A stretch of 13,378 nucleotides of DNA, from contig JAFGEY010000303.1 in the NCBI GenBank assembly GCA_016931365.1, positions 1 to 13,378 on the forward strand, in the 5' to 3' direction. Below the pieces are notes generated by a model. It was not told the DNA's origin. It did no database searches and saw only the letters and a program-made list of their open reading frames with translations. The stretch comes from Anaerolineae bacterium (GTDB lineage Bacteria > Chloroflexota > Anaerolineae > JAFGEY01). Each line of letters opens with the position of its first letter. Position 1 is the stretch's first letter. The position numbers and the translations under genes were made by a program. This document shows, piece by piece, positions 1 to 6,528 of this stretch.

Positions 1-321
1 CGAGATGTGCAGCGACACATCGTCGGGCACGCCCATGTATTCGATGGCCGCCTCCAGCAGTGGGTGGCGCTCCCAGCCCGGCACTTCAGGGTGCACCACG
101 TAGCGGTCGCCGTAATTCTCGGCAAAAAGCACGATGCGGTCTGCAGACACGTCACGGGGGTAAACCTCGATCTGCACCTCGACGTACGGGTACACACTAA
201 TATTGAACACCTTGCCGTACCCGGCAAACCAGGTATCGGTCCAGCCGCCATTGTCGCAAATGCGGATCGGCGCCACGCTGTTGATCACGCGCAAGCGATG
301 TTGGGAGTCGAGAACGTCCAT
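1..321 (-). CDS. GHMP-family sugar kinase, N-terminal part (runs off the window)
   Basis: The minus strand is open from an ATG at 321 to the window edge (107 codons). The protein begins MDVLDSQHRLRVINSVAPIR and continues ICDNGGWTDTWFAGYGKVFN. The pattern APxRxxxxGGWTD is the N-terminal substrate-binding signature of GHMP kinases (galactokinase, mevalonate kinase, heptose 7-phosphate kinase and fucose kinase branches), which phosphorylate small sugars or alcohols with ATP in the cytosol. The GGWTDT form and the following FN(I)SVYPYVEV strand fit the sugar-kinase branch better than mevalonate kinase, but the ATP-binding loop and C-terminus are outside the window, so the substrate cannot be named. 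A strong ribosome binding site (AAAGGAG, about 7 nt before ATG) decides the start. The gene is divergent from the glycosyltransferase pair, which is compatible with a role in sugar activation, though this is only context. Confidence 0.8.
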   Translation of the reverse strand, partial: MDVLDSQHRLRVINSVAPIRICDNGGWTDTWFAGYGKVFNISVYPYVEVQIEVYPRDVSADRIVLFAENYGDRYVVHPEVPGWERHPLLEAAIEYMGVPDDVSLHIS

Positions 322-352
322 TCTTACACTCCTTTGCAAGATCGTGGTAAAC

Positions 353-382
353 AGTATACCACATCCGGTCTCTGATGACCAA
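353..382 (-). promoter_or_regulatory. Candidate promoter of the GHMP kinase gene
   Basis: On the minus strand an extended -10 (TGG TATACT, -10 hexamer at 353-358) lies 32 nt upstream of the ATG at 321. A partial -35 (TTGGTC, 377-382) sits 18 nt upstream of it. Promoter elements were judged by sigma-70 consensus only. Confidence 0.45.
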
Positions 383-421
383 AACAAAAACGGTTGGCGT
401 TTTCTCCCTGCTCCAAGAGCA

Positions 422-430
422 TGGTATAAT
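422..430 (+). promoter_or_regulatory. Extended -10 promoter of the glycosyltransferase operon
   Basis: TGG TATAAT is a perfect extended -10 (hexamer 425-430). No good -35 is visible at 16-18 nt, which is normal for extended -10 promoters. Transcription would start near 437, some 40 nt before the first possible start codon and upstream of the paired DnaA boxes at 513-533, so bound DnaA could act as a roadblock or repressor. Confidence 0.5.
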
Positions 431-476
431 CCCCTGAAACCTGTTCGCTCCTGCGTGAGCGCGGGGAACGAGTTCC

Positions 477-1850
477 TTGTCTACTCTTTCCCTTAAAGGG
501 CGAGAAATCAAGTTATCCACAAGGTTATCCACAGTGTTGAGAAATGGTTACAAAAGGGTTACGAGATTGTTATTCTTGAACAAATCCTGGCGCTGGCTGC
601 TTGTGGGAGCAATCCTGATCCACCTGACCATGCTCGCCTCCTGGCGCACCGGCTTTCTGAATCGGCTGTTCTTTGACGCGACCGTCACCCACGGGCATCG
701 CGGCTGGGACTTGTACGCCCTCTACCAGGCCGGGCACAACGTCCTGACCGGGCACAGCGTCTACCAGAGCGACGGCACGCAGATCGATATGGTCATCCCT
801 GACGGCACATACACCCCCTTTCGCTACCTGCCCGTCTCAGCCTATACCGTCGGCGTGCTGCTCAACCTCGTTTCGCCACTGTGGGCCTACCGGCTGTGGG
901 TGGCCTGGATCGAACTGTGCCTGCTGGGTTGCATTTGGCTCACCTGGCGCGACGCGCCAGAGAGACAGCGCGTTCCATTGACAGCGATGTGGCTCTGTTA
1001 TACGCCGTTTTACCTCGAACTCTATATGGGTCAGTTTTCGTTCGTCCAGGGAACACTGGTCTTTGCCATGCTCACTGCCGCGCCCTTGTTCGACGGCGCG
1101 TGGATCGCCAGCGTGCTCTGGAAGCAGAACACCATCCTCTTTGCCCCGTTGATGGTGCGCCTCAAACGTTGGAAAACGCTTCTGCTGCTGAGCGGGTTGA
1201 TCGCCCTGACTGCTGGCCCCTACTTTGCGCTCGTCCCCGGCTCGCTGAACGCCTTTTTGGGCAACCTGCGCAGCGATCCACCCTGGTTCCAGTTCGGTAA
1301 CCTCGGTTTTCGACAGCTTGTGTTTGATGCGATGTGGTCAGCTGCCGACACGTTCAAGCTGGGCATCTCGCCGCAGGTGTATGCCGGGGTGCAGCGCAGC
1401 GTGGTAGCGCTTTTTCTGCTTATCCCGCTAAGTCTGACCGTGCTCGATCGCCGTCCGGATCGGACTTTGCACATCAGCCTGTGGATAACAACCTACTTTA
1501 TGCTCTATCATCACGTCTGGGAACACCATTACGTGATGCTGCTGCCGGTGCTCGTCGCGCTGACCATGCGCTTTCGCAGCCGCTGGCTGTGGATCATCTA
1601 CCTGCTGCTGGCGCTGCCCACCCCTTACGCACTGATCGATCCCAGCGGGCAGGTTGCTGTGCTCGACGCAATGCGCTGGACGCCGATCCGCCCCTTGTGG
1701 CAAGACCTGCTTTACCATGCCTCCAAAGCGATCCCGGCGCTGCTGCTCTATGGGTGGTTGTGCATCCGTATTATCTGTCCTATCTGGGCCGATTGGCGCA
1801 GCGGGCAAAGGTTCCTCTGGCCCTTCTCCCGTGCTGAGGAGTCCGGATGA
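477..1850 (+). CDS. GT87-like (DUF2029) polytopic membrane glycosyltransferase
   Basis: A 457-residue, strongly hydrophobic protein with about ten predicted membrane spans. It resembles GT-C fold family 87, which transfer sugars from polyprenyl-phosphate donors on the outer face of the membrane. Supporting features are the WDLY motif (Asp about 78) in the first extracytoplasmic loop, followed by YQAG..VLTG..VY and FRYLP, then GQFSFVQG (about 185-192), WKQN (about 215-218) and a late HHVWEHHYV segment (about 345-353). The longest frame starts at TTG 477 with a weak GGGGA site. However, residues 13-20 are encoded by two tandem perfect DnaA boxes (513-533), and the first membrane span begins only at about residue 38. 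A later start such as TTG 567, preceded by AAAAGG, would give 427 residues and leave the boxes in the 5' leader. Its end overlaps the next gene by 4 bp (ATGA), so the two are translationally coupled. Donor and acceptor are unknown. Confidence 0.75.
   Translation: MSTLSLKGREIKLSTRLSTVLRNGYKRVTRLLFLNKSWRWLLVGAILIHLTMLASWRTGFLNRLFFDATVTHGHRGWDLYALYQAGHNVLTGHSVYQSDGTQIDMVIPDGTYTPFRYLPVSAYTVGVLLNLVSPLWAYRLWVAWIELCLLGCIWLTWRDAPERQRVPLTAMWLCYTPFYLELYMGQFSFVQGTLVFAMLTAAPLFDGAWIASVLWKQNTILFAPLMVRLKRWKTLLLLSGLIALTAGPYFALVPGSLNAFLGNLRSDPPWFQFGNLGFRQLVFDAMWSAADTFKLGISPQVYAGVQRSVVALFLLIPLSLTVLDRRPDRTLHISLWITTYFMLYHHVWEHHYVMLLPVLVALTMRFRSRWLWIIYLLLALPTPYALIDPSGQVAVLDAMRWTPIRPLWQDLLYHASKAIPALLLYGWLCIRIICPIWADWRSGQRFLWPFSRAEESG
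513..533 (+). promoter_or_regulatory. Tandem pair of perfect DnaA boxes
   Basis: TTATCCACA occurs at 513-521 and again at 525-533, same orientation, 12 bp start to start. They lie about 80 bp downstream of the TATAAT at 425-430 and at the very start of the glycosyltransferase reading frame. Two perfect 9-mers this close are very unlikely by chance. They may be a DnaA-regulated promoter-proximal site or an outlying part of the origin region some 3.7 kb away. Confidence 0.65.
1480..1488 (-). promoter_or_regulatory. Isolated perfect DnaA box inside the GT87-like gene
   Basis: TGTGGATAA on the plus strand is TTATCCACA on the minus strand. It is embedded in codons for Leu-Trp-Ile-Thr, so a coding explanation is possible. 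It is listed because the window is otherwise rich in these boxes around dnaA. Confidence 0.35.
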
Positions 1851-4195
1851 GCGACCTCGCCCGCCGGCTGCTCGATCCCCAATATCTCTACGCCCTCGAT
1901 CCCGGCCCGCTGGGGCGTTGGGCGCTAGTCTACCTTGCCTGGGCCATGCTGCTTTTGCTTGGATTGGGATGGCAAGTTTACCGGTTCAGGCAGACACGGC
2001 GCACATCGGCGGCAATCGGCGGCGCGGCCTGCGCCGCCGGACTTGCCCTGCTCGGCCTGCGTTTTGCCGCGCCGCGCATCGATTTCATCCCTGATTATGC
2101 GCGCTTCTTGCTGTTCGACGCCTGGACGGCGCGCATGTGGCCTCTTTCGGCGACCGCCATCGCCCTGCTCGCGCCGCTGCTGGGCTGGATCGATTGGCGC
2201 GCTTCTGGCGCAACGAACGCCTATCTCGACGCGCTGACCGGGCACCTCACGATCGATTCACCACCGCTCTTCCCCTGGCAAACGGCACTCTGGCTGGCCC
2301 TTCACCTGCTCGGCCTGGGCTGGCTGTGGCACTCGGCCGGGCAGCCGGTGTGGTGGGCGCTGCCCTCACTGCTCTTGCTGCTCGGATTGCCCCTGTTGGC
2401 CCGCCCGCGGCGCATCCGTGCTGAAACGCTGAAACCACTGCTGATGAGCTATGCCGCATCTCTGATTTGCGCTCTGCTGCGCGAACTGCTAAAGATAGAC
2501 GTGGAAGCCTACCAGGGCTTTCGCCTGCCCGATCCGCTGTCGCCGTGGCTGAACGCGCCGGTCATGATCACCGTCGGCGTCCTCTATACAGTGTGGATTC
2601 AACTCAAGTACGTATCGGCCCCACTGCCACGTCGCTGGCAGGCGGTGCTGCCGCCAACGATCATCCTGCTGCTCACTGTGGTCTGGTTTGGCAGCACGGT
2701 GCTCATTCATCGCACGCATGGCGTCACTGCCAGCGATCCGTACTGTTATGTGCAAATGGCCGTCGATCTGGCCGAGACCGGTTCGCCGCTGCACGCCTTT
2801 CCCCTCGCCGGGCTGGCCAGCGAGCTCGGCCTGCCCACCTGGCCGGCCGTTCACATCGGCTACCATCCGCCCACCGACGGCATCCGCTCGCCGACGATGT
2901 GGCCGTTCGGCTGGCCGCTGCTGATGGTGCCCTTTTACTGGCTCGGCGGGCTGGATGCGCTCTATTGGGCCGCGCCGCTGATGGCGCTGCTGGCTTTGGC
3001 CGCGACATGGGCGCTGGTCAACGAACTGCTGCGCGCGCAGGAGCGCGCCATCCGCTGGATGGTCGCCGCGCTGACCTGCTTTCTGGTCGCCACCTCGCCG
3101 GAGGGCGCAGAACGCATGCTGGTGCCGATGGCCGACGCCGCCGCACAACTCTTTACTGTGCTTATGCTGTGGCTGCTCCTCCGCGCCGATCGTGACAAAC
3201 CCGTTCTGTACGGCGCACTGGCCGGTTTTTGCTGCGGCTGGGCTTATCTGATCCGCCACCCACAGTTGCCGCTGGGCACGATCACGTTGGCCTTGATGGT
3301 TCGCTCGCGACACTCGCTCAAAGCGAGGCTGGGACTGCTCGTCGCGTTCGGCACAATGGCGTTGCTCGTAGCCATCCCAGATTTGGTTTACCACCAAACC
3401 ACGTTCGGAAGCTGGCTCAACAGCGAATCGACCGAGTGGTTTCTGCTTTCTCCGGCGCATATCCCCCAATCACTGGTCTCGCTCCTGGAACAAGGGCTGT
3501 TTCGCCGCGAAGAAATCGGCTTTTTGCTGCCGTTTCTCCTGCTCGGCGGCGTCTGGCTATGGCGACACAAGCGGCGTCCTTTTATGCTGTTGGGCACTGG
3601 CACCGTCGCCGTGCTTCTTTTCCACCTTTGTTATGAGGCCCTGCGCCCGCGCGATCTGATCGCACTGCTGCCGGTACTGTACCTGTGCGCAGCGAGTGGA
3701 TTCGTACTCGCTTTACGACATTTGGCAAAACAGCAGCGCTGGTCTGCAGCGCTGCTGACACTGTGTTGCCTGACCTTACTTGTAGCCCGCTCCTTTCGCT
3801 CCCTTGAACTGCCCTGGAAGACCGAGACAATCACCTTTGGCTATTTGTCAGGCGAGCAACGAGCCGCATTGCAGACCTTGCGCGAAAGCACGCCCGCCAA
3901 TGCCGTCATTGGCAGCATGCTCAACGGTGGCGCAATTGAATTGTACGCACAACGCCAGGCCATCCATCCTTCGCCCTGGACGACGGAGCAAGTGTTGCAC
4001 TGGATTCACTCCCTATCAGAACAAAATCGTCCTTTTTATCAACTTGACGACGGCGAAGAAAGCGCAGTACTCATGGAGCGACTTGCGGGGCAAGTGCGAC
4101 TGACACCTATCTGCACGCTCAACATGCCCTATTTTGCCTATGGCGGCGGCAATCTGCCCCGCCCCGCTGTTTTATACCACCTCAGTCTGCCCTGA
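1847..4195 (+). CDS. ArnT/PMT-like GT-C membrane glycosyltransferase with N-terminal membrane extension
   Basis: A 782-residue integral membrane protein starting at ATG 1847 behind GAGGAG and overlapping the upstream gene by 4 bp. The GT-C-like core starts at about residue 270: a membrane span, then an extracytoplasmic loop with TASDPYCYV (Asp about 297, the position of the catalytic/divalent-cation-binding acidic residue in PMT/ArnT-type enzymes). After that come several spans and ERMLVPMADA (about 422-431), reminiscent of the arginine-containing loop of these families. Such enzymes transfer a sugar from a polyprenyl-phosphate carrier to lipid, glycan or protein outside the membrane. Residues about 660-782 form a soluble C-terminal domain. 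The first 270 residues contain roughly seven additional hydrophobic segments, which canonical GT39/GT83 enzymes lack. Operonic pairing with the GT87-like gene suggests a shared cell-surface glycan pathway. Acceptor unknown; family assignment is by pattern only. Confidence 0.7.
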   Translation: MSDLARRLLDPQYLYALDPGPLGRWALVYLAWAMLLLLGLGWQVYRFRQTRRTSAAIGGAACAAGLALLGLRFAAPRIDFIPDYARFLLFDAWTARMWPLSATAIALLAPLLGWIDWRASGATNAYLDALTGHLTIDSPPLFPWQTALWLALHLLGLGWLWHSAGQPVWWALPSLLLLLGLPLLARPRRIRAETLKPLLMSYAASLICALLRELLKIDVEAYQGFRLPDPLSPWLNAPVMITVGVLYTVWIQLKYVSAPLPRRWQAVLPPTIILLLTVVWFGSTVLIHRTHGVTASDPYCYVQMAVDLAETGSPLHAFPLAGLASELGLPTWPAVHIGYHPPTDGIRSPTMWPFGWPLLMVPFYWLGGLDALYWAAPLMALLALAATWALVNELLRAQERAIRWMVAALTCFLVATSPEGAERMLVPMADAAAQLFTVLMLWLLLRADRDKPVLYGALAGFCCGWAYLIRHPQLPLGTITLALMVRSRHSLKARLGLLVAFGTMALLVAIPDLVYHQTTFGSWLNSESTEWFLLSPAHIPQSLVSLLEQGLFRREEIGFLLPFLLLGGVWLWRHKRRPFMLLGTGTVAVLLFHLCYEALRPRDLIALLPVLYLCAASGFVLALRHLAKQQRWSAALLTLCCLTLLVARSFRSLELPWKTETITFGYLSGEQRAALQTLRESTPANAVIGSMLNGGAIELYAQRQAIHPSPWTTEQVLHWIHSLSEQNRPFYQLDDGEESAVLMERLAGQVRLTPICTLNMPYFAYGGGNLPRPAVLYHLSLP

Positions 4196-4240
4196 CGCTT
4201 ATCCCCATTCCTATCCATTCAATAAACATGAATACATGAT

Positions 4241-4278
4241 CAGTAATAGTAGTAGACCCTGTGGATATGTGTGCAGAA
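4241..4278 (-). other. DnaA-trio unwinding module (BUS-like) next to the DUE
   Basis: On the minus strand the order is TTCTGCACA, one base, ATATCCACA, GGGT, then CTA CTA CTA TTA. Read on the plus strand this is TAA TAG TAG TAG at 4244-4255, a GC-rich ACCC spacer at 4256-4259, and the box at 4260-4268. All four triplets fit the DnaA-trio consensus (3'-[G/A]AT-5'), and the box, short GC spacer, trios order matches the basal unwinding system described for bacterial origins. Strand opening would start at the trios and extend into the AT-rich sequence at about 4208-4243, which is therefore the candidate duplex unwinding element. Confidence 0.72.
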
Positions 4279-4405
4279 TGCATTTTTTATTCATTTTGAT
4301 GCCGTGTATTCTAGCTGTACTGAACGGGCCGGTATTCAAACCCTAGCAGTTGTGTGGTTTGAAAAGCAGTGAATTCTATTGATTTGGGATATTCTGTGGA
4401 AAAAC

Positions 4406-4428
4406 TTGTGATAAAATTTGTGATAAAA
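4406..4428 (+). repeat. AT-rich 12-bp-spaced direct repeat in oriC
   Basis: TTGTGATAAAA occurs at 4406-4416 and again at 4418-4428, a 12-bp period. It lies immediately beside the DnaA-box-like TGTGGAAAA at 4395-4403. Iterated AT-rich 12/13-mers next to DnaA boxes are typical of origins. The unit resembles a DnaA box lacking one C (TTATCACAA on the other strand), so it could bind DnaA weakly or be a second melting element. Confidence 0.5.
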
Positions 4429-4536
4429 GAGGGGTTTGGCTTGACCATAATGACTGTGCCTAGCCTTAGCTTTTTTTGAAAAAAGGCAACTAGTGCTAGT
4501 GTGGCCCCATGAAGACATGTTCGACCTGGGGGCGAG

Positions 4537-4586
4537 TTGTCCACATTTTTCCCTATCTATCCACAGTTTGCAGTCAGTTATCCACA
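4537..4586 (+). promoter_or_regulatory. Phased array of three DnaA boxes
   Basis: TTGTCCACA (4537-4545), CTATCCACA (4557-4565) and perfect TTATCCACA (4578-4586) lie in the same orientation with starts 20 and 21 bp apart. This is close to two helical turns, so all three would face the same side of the DNA, favouring cooperative DnaA loading. The array ends directly at the dnaA terminator. Confidence 0.75.
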
Positions 4587-4624
4587 AAAAAAGCCCGAAT
4601 AAGCGTGTTTTGCCTATTCGGGCT
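4585..4624 (-). terminator. Rho-independent terminator of dnaA
   Basis: Perfect 10-bp inverted repeat AGCCCGAATA (4592-4601) / TATTCGGGCT (4615-4624) with a 13-nt loop. On the minus strand it is followed by a run of seven T (plus-strand A run 4586-4592, sharing one base with the stem). It lies 25 bp after the dnaA stop. The T tract exists only on the minus strand, so it terminates dnaA transcription and protects the origin from read-through. It does not terminate the convergent operon. Confidence 0.87.
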
Positions 4625-4648
4625 CCCGAGTAGCCGGTAAAGCTAAAT

Positions 4649-6034
4649 TCACCGGCGTTTGTTGTACATTTGCTCTTGGATGGCGGTGATTTCGCGCCGC
4701 AAGATGTTGTCTTGTTCGAGCTGTCCCTCGATCTTTTCGACGCCATAGAGCACTGTGGTGTGATCTCGCCCACCGAGGGCTTCGCCGATCTCTGGCAGTG
4801 ATGCCGACGTTTCCTTGCGGATCAGGTACATTGCGACCTGGCGGGGACGGACAATTTCTTTGTTGCGTTTGCGCCCGATCAGGTCTTCGATGCTGGTGTT
4901 ATAGAATTGCGCCACGGCCTGAGTCACTTGCGCGGGAGTCAGTGTCTTGGGCATAGCGACAAAGTCGCGCAGCACCATCTCGATCGTCTCAACGGATGGC
5001 GAGGTGTTGGTCAACTGTGCAAAGGCAATGACCCGGTTCAATGCGCCTTCCAACTCACGGATGTTGCTGACCACCTGTTGGGCAATTTTTGTGAGCACGT
5101 CTTGCGAAACGGCCAGACCTTGTTGCCTGATTTTGAACTGCAAAATGGCAATGCGCGTCTCCAGATCGGGCGGCTGAAGATCCGCGATCAGACCCCATTC
5201 AAAGCGTGAGCGCAGGCGTTCTTCCAGCGTAGGGATCGCTTTTGGGGGACGGTCACTGGTGAGGATAATTTGCTTGTTGGCCGCATGCAGCGTGTTAAAC
5301 GTGTGAAAAAACTCTTCCTGCGTGCTTTCTTTGCCAGCGATGAACTGAATGTCATCGATCAGCAGCACGTCAGGGTTGCGATACTTGGCCCGGAATTCTT
5401 CGGTATCTTGAGTGCGGATGGCGTTGATCAGGTCGTTGGTGAACTGCTCTGACGAGACGTACAGCACTTCCAGGTTTTTCAGTTGGCTGCTGTGCCCGAT
5501 GGCGTGCAAAAGGTGCGTTTTTCCCAGTCCAACACCGCCGTACAGAAACAGCGGGTTGTAGGCCGTAGCCGGAGAATCGGCGACTGCTCTTGCCGCGGCA
5601 TGCGCCAGACGATTGTTCGAGCCAACCACAAAGGTATCGAATGTGTAGCGGGGATTCAGTTCCATATGTCCGCTTCCATTGCGCGCCGCGTACGCCGCGC
5701 GGTTACCATTTGGAGGGGCAACATAGGCCTCAGTCGGATTCTGCTTGAGCAGTGGCAGGTCTTCGTCAGCATCGACATCTTGCTCATCGGACCAAACAAT
5801 GAACTGGACATCGACCGCGCGATCCAGAATGCCCGACACTGTGCGCTGAATCGGTGTGTACAGGCGGTTCTGCAGCCAATCTTTAATATAGCCGTTCGGA
5901 ACTCCCAGGACAAAGTTCTCTTCATCCCATGCGACAACGCGGGTTGGTTTGAGCCAGGTATTGAACGTTGCCCGCGTCATTTGCAGTTCAAGCTCACCCA
6001 ACGCGGCCTGCCATATTTTGTCGGCGTTCTCCAT
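4649..6034 (-). CDS. dnaA: Chromosomal replication initiator protein DnaA
   Basis: A 461-residue protein of normal DnaA length that binds DnaA boxes with ATP, opens the origin and loads the replicative helicase. Domain I covers about 1-85 (MENADKIWQAALGELELQM...). A short acidic, variable domain II linker covers about 85-122. The AAA+ domain III has Walker A GGVGLGKTH (166-174), Walker B LLIDDI (224-229), sensor I TSDR (259-262), box VII RLRSRFEWGL with arginine finger about R277, and sensor II in ELEGALNR (R334). Domain IV has VRPRQVAMYL and the diagnostic GGRDHTTVLYGVEKI (421-435). The frame extends upstream to TTG 6091, but ATG 6034 preceded by GGGAG is the clear start. No rnpA/rpmH or dnaN is seen beside it, so the usual dnaA-dnaN order is broken. 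It is transcribed toward the candidate oriC and is probably autoregulated through the box at 6576-6584. Confidence 0.97.
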   Translation of the reverse strand: MENADKIWQAALGELELQMTRATFNTWLKPTRVVAWDEENFVLGVPNGYIKDWLQNRLYTPIQRTVSGILDRAVDVQFIVWSDEQDVDADEDLPLLKQNPTEAYVAPPNGNRAAYAARNGSGHMELNPRYTFDTFVVGSNNRLAHAAARAVADSPATAYNPLFLYGGVGLGKTHLLHAIGHSSQLKNLEVLYVSSEQFTNDLINAIRTQDTEEFRAKYRNPDVLLIDDIQFIAGKESTQEEFFHTFNTLHAANKQIILTSDRPPKAIPTLEERLRSRFEWGLIADLQPPDLETRIAILQFKIRQQGLAVSQDVLTKIAQQVVSNIRELEGALNRVIAFAQLTNTSPSVETIEMVLRDFVAMPKTLTPAQVTQAVAQFYNTSIEDLIGRKRNKEIVRPRQVAMYLIRKETSASLPEIGEALGGRDHTTVLYGVEKIEGQLEQDNILRREITAIQEQMYNKRR

Positions 6035-6201
6035 CTTTAACTCCCGGCAGGGCTTGGCCTGCAGATTTTGATCGGTTATCGGTAAAGCCAATGGGCGAAC
6101 TGCACTTTGCCGAGGCCTGGTTTATCCCCCAGTGCTCAGATTGCGCGCGACAACCACGCCAAGTGTAGCAAACCTTGTGGCTGCTTTGATTAGCGGCTTC
6201 G

Positions 6202-6228
6202 GGTATATGCTTTTTTTGTGTTTGTCAA
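6202..6228 (-). promoter_or_regulatory. Possible second (proximal) dnaA promoter
   Basis: On the minus strand a perfect TTGACA (6223-6228) is followed after only 15 bp by TATACC (6202-6207). The spacing is short and the -10 is imperfect, so this is weak. It would give a leader of about 160 nt. Confidence 0.3.
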
Positions 6229-6416
6229 GACTTTGATCGAGTCGGCCGTGGATGTTTCAACCGAATGACTTGGTACTGAAGTTACCGGTTGGGCTCACAA
6301 TAGAATCAATGCTACCCAATGTGTGAGTCAAACCTGGAGACTGAAAGATGACTCGTTCATGAGATGCGCGGATGAAAGTGGTGCGCACTGACGAATCGTG
6401 TGTGACAACTGTTTCC

Positions 6417-6514
6417 GGGGACTCTGTTGGAGGCCACCTGATGGGCATCAGGTGGATACTCGTAACCGAGTGCCAACCGTCCCCCCTGTCAAGACTGACA
6501 CCTTTCGCCAGTCT
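6417..6514 (-). ncRNA. Structured dnaA leader or small RNA candidate (three-way junction)
   Basis: Nested perfect pairings: GGGGAC 6417-6422 with GTCCCC 6479-6484; GTTGG 6426-6430 with CCAAC 6473-6477; inside these, a 9-bp hairpin CCACCTGAT 6434-6442 / ATCAGGTGG 6447-6455 with a 4-nt loop; and ACTCG 6458-6462 / CGAGT 6467-6471 with loop TAAC. Together they form a closed three-way junction of 68 nt. Next to it AGACTG 6492-6497 / CAGTCT 6509-6514 forms another hairpin, mutually exclusive with TGTCA 6487-6491 / TGACA 6496-6500. No coding frame fits. A good minus-strand promoter (6529-6557) would start transcription near 6522, so the structure would sit at the 5' end of the dnaA transcript. It matches no RNA class I recognise (not tRNA, SRP RNA or RNase P). 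Strand and function are inferred. Confidence 0.42.
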
Positions 6515-6528
6515 CGAATTGCAAACGT

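Larger units (their letters stand above)
4199..4586. other. oriC: Candidate chromosomal replication origin (oriC)
   Basis: The 453-bp gap between the convergent glycosyltransferase and dnaA genes has no convincing coding frame. It carries a dense set of DnaA-box-like 9-mers: 4199-4207 (TTATCCCCA, plus), 4260-4268 (ATATCCACA, minus), 4270-4278 (TTCTGCACA, minus, two mismatches), 4395-4403 (TTTTCCACA, minus), 4537-4545 (TTGTCCACA, plus), 4557-4565 (CTATCCACA, plus) and 4578-4586 (TTATCCACA, plus, perfect). It also holds a DnaA-trio unwinding module (4244-4255), AT-rich 12-bp direct repeats (4406-4428) and a T7/A6 tract (4471-4484) that should bend DNA. Origins commonly adjoin dnaA. The combination supports oriC with good confidence, but GC skew was not computed and dnaN is not adjacent. 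Confidence 0.78.

Noticed and set aside
2489..3469. Minus-strand open frame (326 codons) opposite the second glycosyltransferase
   Set aside because: Low-complexity Arg/Gln/Gly-rich translation with no membrane or domain pattern; a shadow of the GC-rich sense gene.
5483..6040. Plus-strand open frame opposite the start of dnaA
   Set aside because: Antisense to the well-supported DnaA N-terminal and AAA+ domains.
6122..6130. TTATCCCCC as a DnaA box in the dnaA leader
   Set aside because: Two mismatches at the critical 3' half (CACA); not counted.
6289..6327. Crossing pairings TTGGG/CCCAA and CTCACA/TGTGAG suggesting a pseudoknot
   Set aside because: Linker lengths (0 and 2 nt) are awkward for an H-type pseudoknot and the helices are short; could be chance or alternative hairpins.
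6417..6484. Possible tRNA or integron attC site
   Set aside because: The pairing is an outer stem plus two hairpins, without D/T-arm or anticodon features. For attC the core sites are in the wrong order (GTTGG first, CCAAC last).
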